Shown: positions 1-10,900 of the stretch, one piece after another
How the letters are laid out: every line of letters begins with the position of its first letter
Position numbering within the stretch: the stretch's first letter is position 1
From: Lentinula raphanica
Taxonomy: Eukaryota; Basidiomycota; Agaricomycetes; Agaricales; Omphalotaceae
Direction: 5' to 3'
Assembly: GCA_027919835.1 (NCBI GenBank)
Contig: JANVFP010000014.1
Coordinates: 310,001-374,000 of the forward strand
Length of the DNA stretch: 64,000 nt
Notes under the pieces: model-generated
The model's input: only the letters and a program-made list of their open reading frames with translations
Told to the model about the DNA's origin: nothing
Database searches by the model: none
Translations under genes and position numbers: made by a program

Positions 1-1454
1 CCTCGGGCCAGTTGTTCTTCTTGACTTCTGAGGCGAACTTGGAAAGAGGAGTAGCGAGATCAGGAGTGAAGGGACCGTTGATATGGGGCTCGAGTTCCGA
101 GAGGTTCTACAAATCAGGACATCAGACATCGACATTCCAGTACAAAAGACCTCGCATACGATTTCGATGTGTTGGTCATATTCAGCACCTTCATCAGCCT
201 TCAGGTTGTGTGCAAATTGTTGGGCGTACTTGGCGATATCACCTCGCTTGGTTGCGTTCAGGTAGTCGGTCATGCGAGAGTTGAAGGGGAACATCGAAGT
301 CGTGGCACCAATTTCTGCACCCATGTTACAGATTGTAGCCATACCAGTGCAAGACAGTGATTCGACACCAGGCCCTTTGTATTCGACGATAGCACCTGTT
401 CCACCTTTGACAGTGAGGATACCGGCAACCTTAAGAATAACATCTGGGGAGCGCAGTCAAAAAGTGGTTGTGCAATTGACACCATATCACGACGTACCCT
501 TGGGTGTAGTCCATCCGCTTATCTTGCCAGTTAGGTTGACACCGATGACTTTCGGGCACTTGAGCTCCCAAGGAATACCAGCCATGACATCAACCGCGTC
601 GGCACCACCGACACCACAAGCAACCATACCAAGTCCTCCTGCGTTGGGAGTATGCGAGTCGGTACCAATCATCATACCTCCAGGGAATGCGTAATTTTCG
701 AGTATGATCTGATGAATGATACCTGAGCCGGGTTTCCAGAAGCCGAGTCCGTACTAGCAAGTTCAAAATGAATGAGCAAGCAATCCACCGACCAGATGAA
801 GACTCACTTTAGCAGTAGCAGTAGCCAAAAAGTCGTAAACCTCCTTGTTGATGTCGATAGCCCGAGCCAGATCTTTAACACCTCCAACTTGAGCTTCAAT
901 CAAATGGTCACAGTGCACGGTGGTTGGGACCGCAGCAGTATCCATCCCAGCAGACATAAATTGCAAAAGTGCCATCTGTTCTTGACGTGAGTGCAAATGA
1001 TAGACGATATTGTGAATCAACGTCATACCTGAGCAGTAGCATCCTGACACGCAACACGCTAAAACGGACAATTCTCAATGAAACGAGAGCCATCGCAGAT
1101 GGAGAGCACACATACATCAGGTCTAAGCTTCAGATAGCTCACTCCTCGCTGAATGTCCTGTCCATGGGGATCGTCGAGGTGACCGTATACAATTTTCTCC
1201 GCCAACGACAAAGGTCGATTGAGTCTAACAAAAAGCGTTGATCAGGATACAGAGTACGATAGTTGATCTAGTATCGAGGCTGACCTGTCGCGAACAACAG
1301 CAAGATTATCTTCAATCCTTTGGTAGTTGATGTACGCGCCCTTTTCAAGCAGCGACATTGGAACTTTGGTGTCCCCAATTCTGGGTGCGGCGGTAGCCAT
1401 GCCAGCAGCTAGCCGCCGCAGAGCATTTGCGGTACGATGAGAGAGGTTGAACAT
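1..1454 (-). CDS. ACO1: Mitochondrial aconitate hydratase (5' part, runs off the window)
   Basis: Interconverts citrate and isocitrate in the TCA cycle in the mitochondrial matrix. The ATG at 1454 opens a basic, hydroxylated N-terminus ([18 protein letters not shown]) that looks like a mitochondrial presequence, followed by the aconitase start ([21 protein letters not shown]). Further exons encode [18 protein letters not shown], the [13 protein letters not shown] stretch, the [14 protein letters not shown] active-site loop and the [19 protein letters not shown] region. All are diagnostic of aconitase A. The reading frame is cut by short introns at about 1180-1290, 980-1140, 700-830 and 430-540. 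Only roughly the first 300 of about 770 residues lie here. The cysteines that bind the 4Fe-4S cluster are beyond position 1, so integrity cannot be judged. Identity is very secure; exact exon ends are not. Confidence 0.95.
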
Positions 1455-1878
1455 CGTCGAAGACGACGAGCAAGTGATTGAAAAAAGTGAGATGGTAGTA
1501 GACGTCAGAGATAGCTCGTTCCGAGTTCTGCCTTTTATTGCCCGGTCCAGCCAATCACATTACATGGGTTTTTCAACTGCCCGGCGGCGGCGCTCAGTAA
1601 AGTTATCCCGCGCTAAATTTTGACGCGGAAGACTAACTCAAATGCTTCGGCCGATTTTCTACATGTACTGAGCTTGATCATGAACTTCAAGCTTCAAGTC
1701 TGTGTACTTGAGAACTGGTAGTACTGACTGTACGTTTGATTCTCCTGGACGTTGATTCAAACGTTTGAAAACGAAACGCATACTGAACCAGAACTGAGAG
1801 ACAGTAGAGAGAAGGATTCCATGAGTCCCGCGAACTAACTGAAGTTCTATACAGTAAATCCCTACTAAGAGTTAACGT
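1455..1878. promoter_or_regulatory. Upstream region of aconitase, with CCAAT box
   Basis: This 424-bp gap separates the aconitase start from the stop codon of the next gene. A CCAAT pentamer lies at 1551-1555, about 100 bp upstream of the aconitase ATG; it reads ATTGG on the aconitase coding strand. A GACGTCAG element lies at 1501-1508. CCAAT is the known site of the fungal HAP/CBC complex, which controls many respiratory genes. That it acts here is inference from position only. Confidence 0.35.
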
Positions 1879-2769
1879 TCAACCCATGTCGGTGTCTCTA
1901 CCCGAAGGTGTTGGCTCTGCATCATCCCGTACGAGATGGCCTTCTACCTCATCTTCATCACTACTTCCATCCTCTCCTTCCAAATCGTTACCCTCCTCCT
2001 CCGCATCAGAAGGCATCTGCATCCGTCTCCCCGTTGGATCCCAGTTCAACTCTTCTGGTTCTTCCACTTCCACTTTGACTCTGGTCTTCCACTCAAACTT
2101 GTCCCGCAGAAGCAAAACGGCCCGAACTGCACGATCTGCGCGCCTATCGTGGTCTGCACGAATCTGCTCGCATTCTTGCAGGACGTCTTCATATTCAGGT
2201 TTACGATGCGCGAGGTGAGGAGCAGAGAAGGCAGAGCCGAATGTAGAGCTTCCGGAAGAATGCAAATGAGGTGGTGGAGGAGGAACGGGTACTCCGTTGA
2301 GTACTCCGACCGAGCCACGAGTTACCATGTGTTCTGACAGCCTACGAACGGTCTCATTTTCCAAGTTGAGCACGTCAGTTGTTTGCTGGTTACGCAGAAG
2401 GGGAATGATTTCCGTATCGAGTTGAACGTCTGTCACAGGCAGACGGGGATGGAGTGCAATCTTCTCGAACGGGCTGGTTTTTGGGCCCGAACCATTGCCA
2501 TTGGCTAAACCTGCACCATTGGTAGTTGAGCCAGACTGTATTGGGGTAGTGAGGGAGGATGAGAAGTTGTGTGTTTGAGATAAGAGGAGATTATATTTGG
2601 ATAGAATATCAGGCCAAGACGATATAGCGGCTGGATGGAAATCGATAGTCAACTGTAGCGCTTTGATTGATTCGATGATTTGATTGGCTTTGAAACGCAG
2701 AGACTCTAATTGGGCAACAGGCAAGGACGATGGGTCGAAGGCAAGTTCTGAAGCCACCGGTGCCGACAT
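1879..2769 (-). CDS. MED8: Mediator of RNA polymerase II transcription subunit 8
   Basis: Intronless 296-residue gene starting at the ATG at 2769. Residues 14-60 (LPVAQLESLRFKANQIIES, then LTIDFHPAAISSWPDILSKY) match the N-terminal helices of Med8. Residues 100-145 (LHPRLPVTDVQLDTEIIPLL, then a helix ending RRLSEHM) match the conserved Med8 segment that contacts the head module. A loop rich in Pro and His (about 160-170) follows, then a long charged helix (about 190-235) and an acidic Glu/Asp-rich tail. Med8 belongs to the Mediator head in the nucleus and links regulators to Pol II. The gene is divergent from the HMG-box gene, with 191 bp between the two start codons. The family call is strong; the acidic tail is not conserved and may be disordered. 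Confidence 0.88.
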   Translation of the reverse strand: MSAPVASELAFDPSSLPVAQLESLRFKANQIIESIKALQLTIDFHPAAISSWPDILSKYNLLLSQTHNFSSSLTTPIQSGSTTNGAGLANGNGSGPKTSPFEKIALHPRLPVTDVQLDTEIIPLLRNQQTTDVLNLENETVRRLSEHMVTRGSVGVLNGVPVPPPPPHLHSSGSSTFGSAFSAPHLAHRKPEYEDVLQECEQIRADHDRRADRAVRAVLLLRDKFEWKTRVKVEVEEPEELNWDPTGRRMQMPSDAEEEGNDLEGEDGSSDEDEVEGHLVRDDAEPTPSGRDTDMG

Positions 2770-2960
2770 GGTAGCACCTTGTAAGAGACTTTACGGCGTA
2801 CGCCGATCGTAAACTTCGAACGGATCACCAACGGCAATTAACCGGCAAGTCACATGACCGAGTCAACCTCCAATTTCAAATTTACGAACCCGTTTATTGT
2901 ATACTTGATTCGTTTCCTTCTCAACCTGTTCACCGTCTAGCACCAGTTCCTTTTCCAACG
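2770..2960. promoter_or_regulatory. Divergent promoter between MED8 and the HMG-box gene
   Basis: A 191-bp region lies between two divergent start codons. It contains TCACATG at 2850-2856, which fits the TCACRTG consensus bound by Cbf1-type bHLH factors, inside GTCACATGAC. No clear TATA box is seen on either side. Shared control is inferred from the short distance. Confidence 0.35.
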
Positions 2961-4020
2961 ATGATCTCCTTTCTTAGCGCGAGATCATCAGCACTTCGTC
3001 TTGCTGTGTCTCTTACGCGTTCCTCAGTTGCTCCAGTATTCTCGCGTCCAGCGACGGCGTCTTTGCGTACTTTCTTGACTGCAGCTCCACTCCAGTCGCC
3101 AGCGGCCAAAGCCAAGTCTCAAGCTCGACCAAAGGCAGCAGTCAAATCCAAGTCCAAGAGCACGACTACAAAGAGCACGACCGCAAAGAAAACGCCAGTC
3201 AAAAAGGAAAAGCGCGTCAAGAAAGCTAATGCGAAGCCCAAGTGTATGTATTCCTTCGTCCTCTGTATCGCATGTTCCTCTGTTATGTACCGCGTTCTGA
3301 CTTAAAACATGTTCAGTCGACCGCAAATTGATGGTCCCTCCCAAGAGACACGGAACTACCCCCTACCTCGTCTATCTGAAAGAATACATGAGCGATGCCC
3401 CGAAGGATCAGGTTGCGGTGCGGGAGCTCGTCAGGGCTGCCTCGAGAGGTTGGAGTAATCTCTCTGATGCCGAGAAGCAGGTGTGTAATACGCCGTAGAC
3501 TTTCGTGTCGTCTACATGGAGGTCTCATTTTGCTTCATCTCTTATCTTCCTCTCTGCAGCCATACTCCGTACCCGTTCAGGCGAACAAAGAGGATTACGA
3601 GAGGCGTTATGAAGAATGGTTCCGCTCCCTTCCTCCTGGTTATCTACGTCAAATCAACATCAAGAGGAAGGAAAAAGGCAAATATATCATACGCAAACCG
3701 AAGAGTATGAAAAGTCCTCCCCACAATGGCTTCATCTAGTCAGTATTGATTATCGCCGACTACTCGTAACTGACATTTGTCCTTATCTCTACAGCTTCTC
3801 CAGCGAGTATCGTGAGGCCAATTCTGGGAAGAATTTGAGTATGCCGCAGATTGCCAAAGATGCAGGAGCGGCTTGGAAGTCTCTGTCTGAGAGTGAACGA
3901 GAGGTAAAGAGCTTCCTATTTCCCGAGGTCAGACGGTGGGCACTAACGGCTCTGCAGAAATACAACAATCGGGCAAGAGAAATCAAGGATAATTTTATGA
4001 AGACCCAATCAGCGGCGTAA
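2961..4020 (+). CDS. Mitochondrial HMG-box protein (Abf2/TFAM-like)
   Basis: Five exons join cleanly: 2961-3243, 3317-3480, 3560-3738, 3795-3903 and 3958-4020. They sum to 798 nt, or 265 residues. Residues 1-40 form an Arg/Ser/Ala-rich presequence without acidic residues, typical of mitochondrial import. Residues 48-94 are an extremely basic Lys/Ala/Thr spacer. Two HMG-like boxes follow. The first includes TTPYLVYLKEYMSDAP and AASRGWSNLSDAEKQPY. The second is HNGFIYFSSEYREAN, then AKDAGAAWKSLSESEREKYN. The Tyr codon in NGFIYFSS is split by the third intron. This layout is that of mtDNA-packaging HMG proteins. The role (mtDNA compaction or transcription) is family knowledge. A nuclear HMGB protein is less likely because of the presequence. 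Confidence 0.82.
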
Positions 4021-4305
4021 ATCATATGCGTCAGATCATACCAATTACCGTACCCTGGACTCTCAGACGATCTTCGTTCATAGTGTAGTCTTTTTTCACT
4101 AACGATTCGGTTATTCGTGGTAATTCTTAACAAATTGTAGTCGCTTTCACCTTCAACCAATTCTCATGATCAGTAATTCTTGAATTCAAAAAGCAATCAA
4201 AAAGACTAAGTAAAGCCCAAGAAGACCTTGCGCGGGCCTCAACTTCGTCAGGATGAAACCACAGAGAAAAAGTTCGTAGGCAAAGTATGTTACTGACACC
4301 CCAAT

Positions 4306-6624
4306 TCAGACTGTAGCTTTTACTGTACGACTGATACGGCCATGTCCAGCAACAGTTTCCACCTCTTTCAACAACACTTCGATATCCCTGACCAGAACAG
4401 ATCCTAGTACGTCTGCTTTCTCGATCTTACGGTTTAACAATGCTCTGGTGGTCTCTTCTGTCTGATCCTTTTGCGAGTGATAGGATGCTACTGTTGAGAC
4501 GTTGAGGGGTGGACAAGGGTGGACAGTAGTGGAAGGCTAACCTAACAGACCCGCGTCACTTGCACTTTCGGTAGCAGAAGTAAGAAGGTGCAGTGCTCCG
4601 AGGTACTGAGATTTGACGTGAACTGCATGAGAAGAATTCGGAAAACAAACGCTTGTTAGAAAGAGAGGTACGACAATGGGGAACACGTACTTTTCTTAAT
4701 CATTCGCTCAGTCTCTTCAAGGATTTTATCTGACGTCTAAGAGAAGTTTAGTGAACAATTCTCAATGGCTATACACATGCACAGTACCGCTGTTCCGCTT
4801 AACCTCAAGATTTCTCTGACTTGATCAGACAAGCACGCTTGGGCATTTGGGGACTCCCGTTGTGCTTCTTGACCAACATACTCCTCACCATCGGTGACGA
4901 TATGAGCACGCAGTCGATCGACAGCACTGCGTACGGATTTTGTTCGGGAATCGATAGACTCTTGGAGAACTGGTAGTGTCACAGTTCGGAAGTTGGCCAA
5001 CTGCCAGGTAGACAATCATATCATGAACGATCGAAGTCCTGGAAATTCTTTATGCACGTACCGATTTGAGAGCTTCTTGAGCACTCTCCACCAAGTCGAG
5101 CGAAAGGTCCGAAGCGTCTTGTAATGCTTGGATTTTCTGATTCTGAAGGTTCGTCGACATGTGTAAAATAACGCTGCATCTTTGATAATTGTGGCTCACC
5201 ATTTCGACTGCGACTCTTAGTCTATCCCGTTCTATTTCCAGAGGTGACTTTGAGATGTTCGAAATATGCACCTGAGAGTTCATGACACCTTTGTATTGAA
5301 TCTGATCTTGTGCTCGAGCTCTAGTGATTCGCAGGAATTCATGGCTGATAGGTTTTGGTCAGTACAGCGCAATCGAGGAAGGCAGATTGTTCTGACAAGA
5401 CTCGGTCCAGTTCAGGATCGTTTCCTCCTTTCACACCGAGTTTTTGAGCTATCAAGGTACGAAGATGATTCTCGAGGGCAGCTGTTTTCGTGGAGTGACG
5501 AATGCCGCCAGTAGCAGCCGTAATGGACGCCGACGTGTCGGGATTATGACCAAAAATTGGGGGAGCATATTTGGCCGCAGGAGGTCGGTCAGAAGGAGGA
5601 GGTTGCGTACAGGATGTCGCATTCGGCGCGGATTGCTGACTGTGAGCTGATAATCTTGCGAGGCGTACATGATACGCATTCAAAGCCTGAGATCGTTTCA
5701 ATATGAGTGAAGCATAGTATCCTACGAAGTAATCGTACCGTAAGCGTATCCTGTGTGTTTCGAGGTGTCCTCATTCCCATAATCGTGGATGCGGATTGGG
5801 CTTTGGAATCTGCTCCTAATCTTTGGGTCTTGAATTGTTCGTGAATAAAATCTCCAAGAGACTGTCTTTTCGAACACCCAGTGGTTCATTGCAAGCGGTA
5901 TACTCTATCAGTGGAAACACGCACGCGGTCTCCATCTTCGTAAATAAGGAGCTCATCTCCTCGAATCTTCTGACTCGCTCCTCCTCATTCTTTCGCAAAG
6001 CGGGCAGAAGAAGATTTACGCGTCTTTGTGTGTAGAGCTGGTGTTTGAGAATGCCAAGATGGGCTTCTGAGCACGAGTCCAAGAGATCACGAGGGATCGA
6101 TTCAAGAAATGTTTGGCGATACATTCATGCAGGATTCAGAGGTTGAGACGCGTCTTGATATGAGATAGCATTGAGGATACATACGCGTTTCCTCGTTCGC
6201 CTTCAATTTGGCTTGCAGCATATTTGAGAACACTTTCTCATCCTTCTTGGCTTTTGCTAGTCTTGAAGATGCAACATCCATAAGCGGGCGTTCAGGACGT
6301 TGAGAGAGTTTTACGAGGCTTCGTTGTTTGGATTGCTGTTCTGTAAGACTGATCATGAATGCATTGGTTGGATCAGATCAACGCGAGACGGCCACGCAGG
6401 TAAGAGACTCACTAAAGCAAGGTGCTGCGCGCGTCATTTACACTCTGTCTGCCTTTGACATGTTCCACAAAGAACGAAATCGCGTCGGAAAGAGGTCCAC
6501 CGTGCTGATAAACGCGTAGAAAGTCATCGAGTGTTACGAGGTCTCTGGATAAACCAAGGTTAACGAGAGAATCATAGGTCACTGAAGAGGGAGATGCTAG
6601 CTCAGATGATGTAGAGCCTGCCAT
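4306..6624 (-). CDS. Coiled-coil protein, unrecognised (possible augmin HAUS5-like)
   Basis: Multi-exon minus-strand gene from the ATG at 6624 to a TGA at 4306-4308. The N-terminus (residues 1-70) looks globular and contains VYQHGGPLSDAISFFVEHV and RQSVNDARSTL. After it come long charged heptad-like stretches (KQRSLVKLSQRPERP, SRLAKAKKDEKVFSNML, LEIERDRLRVAVEMV). A Pro/Thr/Ala-rich low-complexity insert corresponds to about 5480-5650, and a helical C-terminus ends GHGRISRTVKATV. Exons are separated by short introns near 6370, 6130, 5710, 5290, 5030, 4740 and 4600. The N-terminus recalls the HAUS5 augmin pattern (an aromatic 'x-HV-x' helix followed by RxxL), but the match is weak. No enzymatic motif is visible. 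Reality of the gene is well supported; function is not. Confidence 0.6.
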
Positions 6625-7800
6625 GAGCTTAAGTATTTCGAACAGTGTGGGTCAGACTAAGTATTGGTGGCCATGGGCCGTGGCGTTGCAGCAGAGTAGA
6701 TTCCAGTGGCTGTGCTACTTTTGTATTGTTCGAATCAGCGCTAATGCGTCTGCAGACGAGCGCTAACCTCAGCTTCAGCATCGCATCATCCATGTCAATC
6801 CTTTTCAACCAACCAACCCCTCAGTTCATTGCTAGTACCAGCAAATTGGTATGACCTACACAAGGGTTTATTATGCTTTACCTCCATGCTTTCCGGAAGG
6901 ATTTGTGGCAATCTGGGTTCTATACAGTTCGGGATCTTGTCTTTCGAGTCTCAAAGGCTCTCGACACTCATTGTGGCCACTGGCATGATCATATCACTTG
7001 GAGGCTCGACAAAGGTGTGATTTACGCTGGATTTTATTCAAGCCCTAAGAGATGTCATTCATCTTGGATTCTCAGTCAAAAGCGGTAGCCTCTAGATGTT
7101 TGCGAAGAAACTCCTAGGCCATATAGTCATCCTCTACGTTATCCTTTCAACCCAACGTACGTTTAACCTTTCTCTCGGGCTTGGATCAGAAAGCTGACGC
7201 GCGTGATTGTCAGAGGGCTGTCTGACGCTCTGATAGGACGTCCCACAGCTACGCTCGGCTTGAAACGGATCTGCGCAAGACGAAGAGATTCGGAATTCGG
7301 GGAGCTCATGAATTCAGACCATGTCAATCGGATGCTCTAGCGCTTACCTAGTCTACTAGGCATATCAACTCTACTTGATATGTATTCGAGTTCTTGCAGC
7401 TCCCGAAAACTCCAAATAATTACACCATAGGACCGTCACCTAGGACCAAGCTGTTCGGCACCATGTACTATTGGCGTATATCGCAGATGTGGCATTCGAA
7501 ATCACCCAAGAAAGTTTGGCATTCGAGTTCCAAGTTCACAGTGTGTTGTCTTCATGCAGTAACTTGCGCGTTCGATATCAAGGACTTCAGAAAAACTTTA
7601 CTTTTGTACGCTCTCGATCTATATCGGCGAATATTGAACCCGATGAACATCAAAGTGCTCCGCCTATGTTTGGCGGCGGTCATCTTTTGCGACATGTAAA
7701 ACCAAAAAAGAAGCATGTCAGTATAAAAAAGGCAAGCCTATTGACTAATTAGTCCCAGTGATTATTCGAGCGTATTTTCAGATGAAATTCCCATCTGCCC
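6625..7800. other. Intergenic, no gene recognised
   Basis: About 1.2 kb between two gene starts. Open frames at 6829-7020 and 7394-7752 have no recognisable domain and no consistent splice pattern. An AT-rich TATAAAAAAG run lies at about 7722-7731. I see no repeat or RNA gene. Confidence 0.5.
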
Positions 7801-7807
7801 TATAAAA
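7801..7807 (+). promoter_or_regulatory. TATA box of the CPL1-like gene
   Basis: TATAAAA at 7801-7807 is followed by a C-rich tract and then a pyrimidine-rich leader up to the ATG at 7905. The roughly 100-nt distance fits a TATA element about 30 nt upstream of transcription start plus a short 5' UTR. Confidence 0.6.
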
Positions 7808-7904
7808 GGCCCCTCCCCCCTCTTGTATCCTTAGAACCCAGTTTACCTGCGACCACCATCCTTTCAATCGACTCTCCTTCATTCAGAACTCTTTCTTCGC
7901 GAAT

Positions 7905-10900
7905 ATGAGGTTGAATAACCTCATACCCACATTCCTTCTCTCTCTTCCTCTTTTCTGTTCTCCAGTTGACGCCCGCCGTCGACACAAGGGGACTAGTCTC
8001 GCGCAGCATGAACGAGAAGTATTCACCCAACGTCAGTATCGTCCTCAGAACCTTTCGTCCCGCGACTTGATAGATATTTGTATCAATCTCGACGCGGTCG
8101 TTGACGGAAACCCTCTCCTGGAAGGTTTATTCGCTGGAGTCCATCTCTGTCTTTGTCTAAAGGCGAGCTGACCCACGTACGTTCTTCCGTCTATCGATTA
8201 ACTCGCCTTTACAGGATCTCGATATTTTTCTCGATACCTACGTCGATCTGGACCTTCTTGGACTGAGGACTCTAGTCGAAGCCGAGCTCCGAACTTTCGT
8301 AAGTTTGCTCTCTGTACGTTGACGCGTCACGCCCTTGCTCAACATAGTGTAGTTCCACTCTCAACCACCCTGCAAACCAGTTCCAGCTCACGCGCACCGT
8401 GCTTGCACCACTGAGGATCCTTGCTCGTGCTCGTGCGACCCTGGTTACACTAAAGTCGGTGATGAATGCGTATGTCCTGCTCCCAACTCAGTCTGCAATG
8501 GTGTCTGTGGCTATTTCCCGCATGTGAGTCACATTTGAACGCCTACCATCTTCCCTCTCAATATTTGTTCTAAATCTCCTCTTGTTAGGGCTGCGGCGGC
8601 CGCCCATCGGCTCTTCCCCGTCCAGTCAAAAAGCGCGTCAATCAAGAAATCACTTTTGCTGACGCCCAGGCGTATTGTGGCGATAAAAGCGTCTGTGGTG
8701 TTCCTGGCGGCTCCGAGCATGCTTTCGAGTGTCTTGACACAAAGAGCAACCCCGAAAGCTGTAAGTGCGCGTATCAAATATTTCTTTATCAGAATCGCTC
8801 AACAATTTTTCAGGTGGTGGTTGCTTATATGCACACCCATGGTCCCAAACCAACGCCTTTGTAGCCGGAACGGACTGCTCGACAGTATCTTCTCCCCAGG
8901 CAGTCAGCCACCGTTGCGAAAACGGTCAGTGTGTGGTCGAAACCTGCGCTCAAGGTTACATACGTGGCCCGGGAGGTTGTGTACCTTCAAGTCGTATCGT
9001 CCCTCGTATGGCCTTCGGAGGTCCCGGTGCCGCTTCGTCGCCTAGTAGTAGAAGCACTTCGGCAAATGATATCATTGCAGATCTTACGCCTTTAGCCAAT
9101 GCTGGCGTTAATCTCGGACCAGGTCTGAACAATGCTGTGACGGGTCTGTCTGAAGGTCTGGGGTTGGGTAAAGTGATCTACTCTGGAGAACTTGTCAATG
9201 GCAAACGCGAAGAGGATTGTGACGGAAGTGGCTCTTCCGGCTCCGTTACATCTAAGCCTCCTTCTCCCTCCTCCTCTGCTCCTCCGGCCCCATCGTGGTC
9301 TGCGTCTACTCCTCCGGCGACTCCTTCCCCAACTCAGCCTGCTTCTCCTTCGAAAAGCGACGAGCCTTGCCCAGACAGTTCTGACACTGCCCCTTCGAAT
9401 GGAGACGGAAGCTCCTCTGGCAATGACATTATTGCAGACCTTTCGCCTTTGGCTATAGCTGGTGTCAACCTTGGGCCGGGACTCGATAGCGCAGTAACGG
9501 GACTTGCAGGTGGTCTGGGTTTGGGAAAGGTGGTCTATCCTGGACAACTTGTCAACGAGAAACGCGAAGAAGATTGCGACTGTGAAGACGGCAGTGGCTC
9601 CTCCGCCCCTCATTCTACACCTCCTTCCATTCCCAGCCCTACACCCTCTAGCGGATCTGGTTCGGGATCGTCATCTTGCCCGTCCGGCTCGCAATCTGGT
9701 ACCTCATCGTCGTCTGGTAGTGGAAGTGCCTCCGGCAGTGACATCATTGCAGACCTTTCACCCTTGGCCAAAGCCGGTGTTAATCTTGGCCCAGGTTTGA
9801 ATAGCGCCGTCACGGGTCTATCTGAAGGTTTAGGATTGGGCAAGGTGATCTACCCTGGACAACTCGTCAATGGTAAACGTGAAGAAGACTGTGACGGAGA
9901 TGGCTCTTCCGGCTCCGTTACATCTAAGCCTCCTTCTCCCTCCTCCTCTGCTCCTCCGGCCCCATCGTGGTCTGCGTCTACTCCTCCAGCACCAACGTGG
10001 TCTGCGTCTACGCCTCCAGCACCAACGTGGTCTGCGTCTACGCCTCCAGCACCAACGTGGTCTGCGTCTACTCCTCCGGCGACTCCTTCCCCAACTCAAC
10101 CTGCTTCTCCTTCGAAAAGCGACCAGCCTTGCCCAGACAATTCTGACACTGCCTCTTCGAATGGAGACGGAAGCTCCTCTGGCAATGACATTATTGCAGA
10201 CCTTTCGCCTTTGGCTATAGCTGGTGTCAACCTTGGGCCGGGACTCGATAGCGCAGTAACGGGACTTGCAGGTGGTCTCGGTTTGGGAAAGGTGGTCTAT
10301 CCTGGACAACTTGTCAACGGGAAACGCGAAGAAGATTGCGACTGTGAAGACGGCAGTGGCTCCTCCGCCCCTCATTCTACACCTCCTTCCATTCCCAGCC
10401 CTACACCCTCTAGCGGATCTGGTTTGGGATCGTCATCTTGCCCGTCCGGCTCGCAATCTGGTACCTCATCGTCGTCTGGTAGTGGAAGTGCCTCCGGCAG
10501 TGACATCATTGCAGACCTTTCACCCTTGGCCAAAGCCGGTGTTAATCTTGGCCCAGGTCTGAATAGCGCCGTCACGGGTCTATCTGCAGGTTTGGGGTTG
10601 GGCAAGGTGATCTACCCCGGACAACTCGTCAGTGGTAAACGTGAAGAAGACTGTGATGGTGATGGTTCTTCGGGCTCGACTATTCCGGCTACTTCTCCAT
10701 CTCCTACCCCAACTCAACCGGCACCCCCTTCGAAAAGCGAAGAGCCTTGTCCAGATGATTCCGGAAGCGCCTCTTCAACCGGAGATGGAAGTGGCAATGA
10801 TATCGTTGCTGACCTTTCGCCATTGGCCAAAGCTGGTGTTAACCTTGGACCGGGTCTGAACAGCGCCGTAACGGGCCTCTCTGAGGGTATCGGTCTGGGT

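Noticed and set aside
9092..10375. Long Arg/Ser-rich minus-strand frames opposite the CPL1-like gene
   Set aside because: They are mirror images of the Ser/Pro-rich repeats on the plus strand and repeat with the same period; no independent domain.
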